In this document: positions 58,318-64,000 of the stretch, piece after piece
Numbering within the stretch: the first letter of the stretch is position 1
How the letters are laid out: every line of letters begins with the position of its first letter
Assembly: GCA_020740775.1 (NCBI GenBank)
Contig: JAHEWK010000010.1
Span: forward strand, 62,001 to 126,000
Reading direction: 5' to 3'
Length of the DNA stretch: 64,000 bases
From: Ilyonectria destructans
Lineage: Eukaryota; Ascomycota; Sordariomycetes; Hypocreales; Nectriaceae
Made by a program: the position numbers and the translations under genes
Notes under the pieces: model-generated
The model's input: only the letters and a program-made list of their open reading frames with translations
Told to the model about the DNA's origin: nothing
Databases searched by the model: none

Positions 58318-61300
58318 TTATAGGAAACCTGATTCGGCCAGGACCCTGCGTATTGAAATGACGAGTAAGCATGTTTCTTTTCGTTTTCTTGTGATAGAGG
58401 AGACGGGTTCTCAAAGCCAGGAGAGCGAGCCCCCGTATGAAGAGGTTAGATTTCGGGGTTTTACATACCTCACAATCTTCTCGTCCTCTCGTTCACGAGG
58501 CTCAATTTGCAAGCTCTTGTCATACATCTCGTGTACATCACCAGCAGCTTGCATATTACTTAATATGTAGTCCTGCAACTCGGGAACGGGCTGCAACGAG
58601 TATCCCACGTTCTGATACTGCTGGATATCACGGATTACTTCGGCCGTCTTGGCTCGCTTGGCAAAGTTGATGAGGTTGGTCTTCTTAATGATGGAGGGAA
58701 TTCCATCCTCGATGAATGTAAGGTCGGTGAGGTAGACACCTTGAACTGTAGTCAGCACATAGACCGCTGGATAGAAGACTGTAGTTTCTTACCAAAGAAG
58801 GGGATACAGGGCGGGTTGGCGGCATGGAGGGATTCACGATACTCGCCAAAGTTTTTGGTGCTGGCCATTACCCTTCGCATCGACTCTAACACGGTCTGTG
58901 TGCGCTGCGGTACTTGGTCCCATGTTCGCTTCAGTCGGGCAATTGGTGCGGTGCCCAGCGCCGAGATTATGGAGGTTAGCGTTGAGAAGTTGTTAAGAGC
59001 GCGACACCTCTGTTTTCACATCAGCAGCTGTTCCCCCAAACATACAGACGATTTTGGCCAACTTACATCAGCCACGGAAACGAAGTGCTTGATTACAACC
59101 ACCCTTTTCTTCACGTCCATTTGCGCAAGGATCATCTCCGCAACCCAATTGGTCATTTGGTTCGAATGCAGAATGAGTGCCTTGACGTTAGGGGCAAGAT
59201 CAGGATCCCCCTCTGCAATCTTCTTTTGCCACGTCTTGTTCAAGCATTCCGTAGCCTTGATCTTGCCGTAGAGACGAGACTCGATGATGGTGAGTTGTCG
59301 GGCGAATTCAGTTACGTCAATGTCCAGGAACTTGAGCTTCTTCATGTTCTTGGGCATGATGGGTGTCGGGGTGTTTTGGTTGACCGTCTGAATCATTCGT
59401 CGGGCGCCCGCCTCCTTTCCGCTCAATCTCTGGTCAAGGACGGCCATTAGAGGTGCTGATCCGGGGGTCTCGGTCGACTTGACGGTGTCTCGGGCAAAGG
59501 TGTACACATCGCGGATAAGCTGTTTCGACTCCTCACTGTACTCCTCCATCCAGAAATTATCGAACCAGTTCTTGAGAATATTAACCACTCGGAAACGGAT
59601 GAGCTTCTGCTTTCGGTCTCTCCAGGCGTCAAAGTCTGACTGGGTGAGGCCTTCCGGGGGCTGAATTCCAAATCGCTTGACAAGGAGCTCGAAAAGCTCC
59701 CGGGCTGACGTGAATGATCGGTATGTCAGGAGGAAAGTATTATTGAAATTTGAGTCGAGCTTGTCGTGACGGGTGAGCTGTTCTACCAGAGCTAGAAGAG
59801 AGCCTCCCTTGACGGTGGGCTGAATGGTCTTGGCATCCCAGGACACATCGGTCTCATGGTCGAGGCGCAAGAATTCGGGCGTATCCTCAACTGGTGGGAG
59901 GCCAGCCTGAGGTGAGGGATCCTCGCCAAAAATCTTCTTGACTTTGGAGTAGTCGCCCTTTCGGAAGTTACCTGGTGGCGGGTCTCCCTCGCTGAACGAC
60001 TGTGCTGTAATCAACGGAGGTCGCACTGCGGCGGGAGTGGTCCTTGAATCAGTCCGCTGATGTGGTCGGTCGAAAGGCATCGTCTCTCCCCGCTGTAACT
60101 GAATTCTGGTGAACTGGTCATCGCGGGGTCGCTGTTCCACTTGATGCTGCTGCAAGTTAATTTGGACCTGTTCTGAGAGTAGCTGCAAGGAGAAGTTGAT
60201 CTGAGAAGAATTAGTCTCGAGCGCCCGCGCGCACTGACGAACATAGTCAAGGCGGTTCTCTAAGGCTTCGCCTCGAACTTCGGCCCATTCATCGGCCAAG
60301 GGACCCGCAACGGCCTGACAGCCTAACAGCAAGTCGGATACATTGTCGTAGAGGCTCTGCTTGTTTGTGCCAAAGTCCGCAAGCTGAGGAGTTTGGAAGC
60401 TATTGCCCAGGGAGGATAGGTCGATGGATTCGATCATGGCAATCCATGGCTTGAATGTCTCCAGCACCTTTCCTCCAGCAAAACAAACGTTGTTTCCAAT
60501 CATTTCATGCCGATATGGTGTGACAATCTTGTCTGGGGTGACGAGGTTCTTGTCGAGCTCTCGGATGCTTGACACGAGAATCCGCTTCTGTTCGTCCAGT
60601 CGTTCTAATAATCTGTTGTCGAGAATGGCTGTAGGCTCTACCACGCCTTCCTCATCTTCGAGAAAGTTGGCCGTGATTGGATCACGAGGCCCCAATCCGT
60701 TATTCTGCCAGCTTCCGCCGGTGGTACTGCCAATGACAAATCCGGGGAAGAGGCGAGGAATCTCTTCACCACGCTGCTGTCGGGCAACTTCAACATAACT
60801 GAATACGCCCAGAAGAACTCCATCGGCCTCCTGGAGGCACTTCTGTATTGACTCCGCATTGGGCCAATCCGCTGCAGCAATGTGAGACGAAATTACTAGC
60901 TTCGAAAACTTGGACATCATGTCTCGAAAGTGAGGATATAGAGCCTTGTTGGTTGAGATGATGGATGGCTGGCCGGAGTGGTTGTCCGTGGTGCCTGAGC
61001 CAGCGGCGAGTAGTAGTCGTAGATGATCAGATATATCTTCAGCCCTTGCGACATATTCGGAGCGGCTGTTGTTTGTTACCGCCTCACGGTATCGATCAAT
61101 AGCACGCTTCATGTTGGAGACGAGCAAGCTCCAGCTAAGAGAGGGGGTGGATCCATCATCAAAGAAGCTTCGCGGGACAGTGGCTGTGGTCGGGAGGTTG
61201 TAGGTGGTACTAGTGAAGGAGGTAGCTGAAGCAATGTTTGGCACCTGGCCAGGGACCAGATGGTTTCCGTTGGGCGAGACGTCGTTCCTTGTGCGGCCGA

Positions 61301-62260
61301 TTGGAGAAGCGCCATTAATAGAATCCATCGATGTCGACGGTGATAAGGCACCACTGAAGGAAGTGCGGTTCCGGGGCTAGAGCAGGCGTAGTTAGCAACC
61401 AGGTCAGGCAAATTCGGAGGACTGGGCGGAGCAGATGTTTGTGATACCTTTGAGCGCCTGGTGGCCAGCCTCGAGGAATCCCCCTCAGCCTCGGACGCGG
61501 ATGTTAGTGACTCGTCGTCCTCATCTTGGGTCAGGCCGCGAGCCATCATCTCTGGCGGCGGCCTGGTCTTATCGGGTATGTTGACATTCATGCGGTCCCG
61601 CGGACCGGTCTCGTTTGCAGAGATGGGGGACTCGAGGGGTAGTTCCATGCTATGATCGCCCGTCATCATGTTGTAGTAGAACAGGCGGCCATCGGGAGTG
61701 GCCTGGGGGATCCAGAAGTCGGCTCGCGACTTGTCACCACCGTCAGTGCCCTCGATGGGCAAGGCAGTGGGCCCATCGGCCTCGGAGTCGTCGTCCAGGT
61801 CATAATTATCGTCGTAAATCTCGGGGTCTTCAGGGTCGTCGTCAACTTGGGCGACAAGGCCGTTCTGGCCCGGGTCGGGCAGGTCGTCGGGACTAGTGAT
61901 GGTCTGGCAGTAGTTGCTGGGGAACCATCCACGGACGCCGTTGATGACACCATCCCACCAGCCGCTCTCGAGCTGAGTGATGACCTGGATCACATCGCCC
62001 TCGTGGAAGCTGAGACTGGTGCGGTCGTCGGCCTCGTAGTCGTAGAGGGCGCGCACGTACATGGCGCCCGGAGGCGCGGTACCGACAATGCCGTTCATGA
62101 GGCCCCAGGCGGGATCGACCCTAGATGAAGTGGGATGGGGGTCGGAGGCTTGAAGTGAGGCAGGCGTGATGCGCGCGGATAGGTGGTCGGCGGAGGGGTC
62201 GTGGGTGGTGCGCGAAGAGTGGATACTTGGCGGCACGGCGGCGGTCTGTATCCTAAGCAT
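58318..62260 (-). CDS. cdc25: Cdc25-type Ras guanine-nucleotide exchange factor with SH3 and WW-like domains
   Basis: Membrane-recruited exchange factor that loads Ras with GTP and so stimulates cAMP/PKA or MAPK signalling. Exons are 62260-61448, 61376-59067, 59009-58793, 58739-58469 and 58345-58318, with introns of 71, 57, 53 and 123 nt, giving 1212 residues. The SH3 domain is at about 66-122 (YVRALYDYEADDRTSLSFHE, WWDGVINGVRGWFPSNY). A WW-like segment follows at 182-209 (WIPQATPDGRLFYYN, MELP) with the second Trp replaced. The RasGEF-N module is at about 785-905 and the catalytic Cdc25 domain at about 950-1195 (HFVSVAD|RCRALNNFSTLTSIISALG, PCIPFFGVYLTDLTFIEDG). The 28-nt last exon gives ...RVLAESGFL, matching the usual end of fungal Cdc25 proteins. 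Intron 3 ends in AAG. Confidence 0.94.
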
Positions 62261-64000
62261 ATTGCGGCGACCACGCTCGACTTAGGACATGGTCGGATGC
62301 GGCAGCCGTGTCCAGATTGCTGAAGTCAAATCCAGCACGTGTGCGTGGACCAGTCTTGGGGGATGATGCGATGCCGACTTGACAATGACGGCCTTCAACA
62401 GGAGCGATTGTGCAGTAGCGATTGTGCAGTAGTAGCATGCCAGCAGCGCCAGGCGTCGCGAGTCGGGGGGTTCACGGTCACACACGGTTAGAGGCTCGCA
62501 CAGATTGGCAGTCACAGGGCTCGCTCGCTCGCAGCAGCGGGAGCAGAATGCAGAGATTCCAGGGGGGGGGAGGGGCGACTGGCTGCAACAGGCCAGCCAC
62601 AATGCGAGTGGTCGGCTGTGGGCTGTGGGCTGTGGTGCTGCAGTCAGTCCTGTGGTCCAGTGGTCCAGTGGTCCAGTGGAGGAGCACGCGGCGGCGACGG
62701 CGGCGACGGCTTGGGTGAGACGTTCCCAGTCTGGCCAGGCGGCCGAGGTCGAATGGCACCCAAGCAGTGGAGGAGGCAGGCCCTGGAAGAGGCCTGAGCT
62801 TGGAGGGGAAGGGGGGCTGATGGAGCGAATGCTACCGTTTTGGCGAGCGGCCGGGAGGGGTCAAGACCCAGCAGTGAGGCATGGGCGGGCTCGACTCCCA
62901 GTCTTTAATACTCTGGATTCACTGGTAGGGAATTGAAGCGCGCTGTAGTCGCGGGCAGCGGAGGACGATGACTCAGGTGGCGGTGATTGATAACAAAGGG
63001 AGCAGGCACACATATGTCAAAGGGACGCCGTCCACGAGGGCCACGGGATGAGCAGAGGGGTTGACTCGCACCCAACACCACATCCGCATCCGCCTCCACA
63101 CTGTCACCGACTCTAGACAACCGCCGGACCCGTTGACGGGATGGATGGGGACGGCCACCGCCCACTGTTGAGCAGCAACACCGACACTCAACACTCCACT
63201 GGCATACACCATAATTAGTACGCACGTACGTACATAGTACGTAGTAGTACCAGACCTGGTCAACAACTGACATGGGCCTGACTCGATTGGAAGGCCAGCC
63301 TCTACACAAACCGAAACCAACAAGGCTGCGCTCGGGGCCCCTGGCAATAACGCTGACAGCTAAACATCAACAACTTTTTTTTTGCCGACCTCGAATAGCA
63401 CTGGGCTTGCCTTGGGGAAGGTGCCTGTACTATCATACCTTAGCGACGCGACGCCATGAAGCCGGCAATATTATTGCGGGTTTTGCGTTAAGGTTCACTG
63501 TCGGGAACTGGAAATAATGGCAATATTTCCGCTCAGCCAGGGCGGTCCCGAGAACTTGCAGGCTACCCTAGGGTCCCTTGGCTGCTTACGAGGTCAGGAG
63601 GGGCGGGAGACCGAGCCTGGGGATCCTGCTGCAACATGCCCGCTGCGCTTGTCCGGGTCCCTCTAAACGGCCTCTCCAATGGTCCCTCACTGACCCTTCG
63701 CAAGACATCGGGGGTTGAGAGGCCCGTGGGACGTGCGGTGCTTTGCTTGTGTGCTTGTGTGGGAGGGCGCGCGGTTGAGCGAATGCGCTCAATCAAAGTG
63801 CACGCGTGCGTCTATTGGCAGGTTCCAGCTGCTGCGTGGTGCATCAATCACCCGCGATGGATCGATCCACGGAACGAATCTCTCACATTTCGCCAGCCGT
63901 CAGCGCAACACCAGCCATGCCTCTCCTGTTTCCCACTGCACGCGATGAGTCAGCATGCGCACGAGGGTCAGCCAACCGGAGGGCCGTTTGATCCGGGAGC
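62261..64000. other. Ras GEF upstream region and right edge
   Basis: 1.74 kb with no supported gene. It contains GTGGTCCA repeats (about 62645-62675), GGGCTGT repeats (about 62607-62632), palindromic GTACGTACGTAC near 63222-63250 and a T10 run near 63373. The open frames are low-complexity and overlapping. Confidence 0.5.

Overview
The window is nuclear DNA of a filamentous ascomycete, most likely a Sordariomycete and plausibly Hypocreales. The evidence is 53 short spliceosomal introns (about 49-153 nt) with GTRNGT-type donors and CTRAY-like branch points, and families typical of these fungi: the PalB/Rim13 pH-signalling calpain, Zn(II)2Cys6 and C2H2 regulators, a PMP47-type peroxisomal carrier, a FRE metalloreductase, Clu1 and a Cdc25-like Ras exchange factor. 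The order-level call is inference. I saw no rRNA, tRNA, CRISPR, transposon or biosynthetic gene cluster.

Layout. 1-6.2 kb: the 5' part of a peroxisomal-type carrier (-), palB (+), and a C2H2 zinc-finger factor (-). 6.2-10.1 kb: a gene-free, repeat-rich spacer. 10.1-16.9 kb: a zinc alcohol dehydrogenase (+), SEN15 (-), a DUF2985 membrane protein (+), a Yippee protein (+), and an SLC35F6-like transporter (-). 18-23.5 kb: a FRE reductase (-) and a large intronless protein of unknown function (-). 24-31 kb: CLU1 (+) and an FHA-forkhead factor (-). 31.9-46.7 kb: a strictly alternating run of poly(A) polymerase (+), DML1/misato (-), an AhpC/TSA-like protein (+), a septin-like G protein with a C-terminal membrane segment (-), PHO85 (+), tafazzin (-), a NOSIP/RING protein (+) and a second peroxisomal-type carrier (-). 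47.8-52 kb: SGF73 (-) and a Zn2Cys6 factor (-). 52-56.2 kb: a 4.3-kb gene-free gap. 56.2-62.3 kb: a repeat-containing hydrophilic stress-type protein (+) and a Ras guanine-nucleotide exchange factor (-). 62.3-64 kb: nothing recognised.

The genes are mostly conserved housekeeping and signalling genes rather than one pathway. Themes that recur are environmental signalling (PalB, PHO85, Cdc25), RNA processing (SEN15, PAP1, SGF73), organelle function (CLU1, DML1, tafazzin and two carriers) and cell cycle (forkhead, septin-like protein). Gene models were built by hand: every splice junction was placed on GT/GC...AG signals, every exon chain was checked to stay in frame, and several junctions were chosen because they restore conserved family motifs. 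No clearly new multi-gene system was found. The most distinctive items are the septin-like membrane GTPase, the repeat-bearing stress protein, the SH3/WW-like Ras GEF, the low-complexity insertion in poly(A) polymerase, and the 866-residue orphan.
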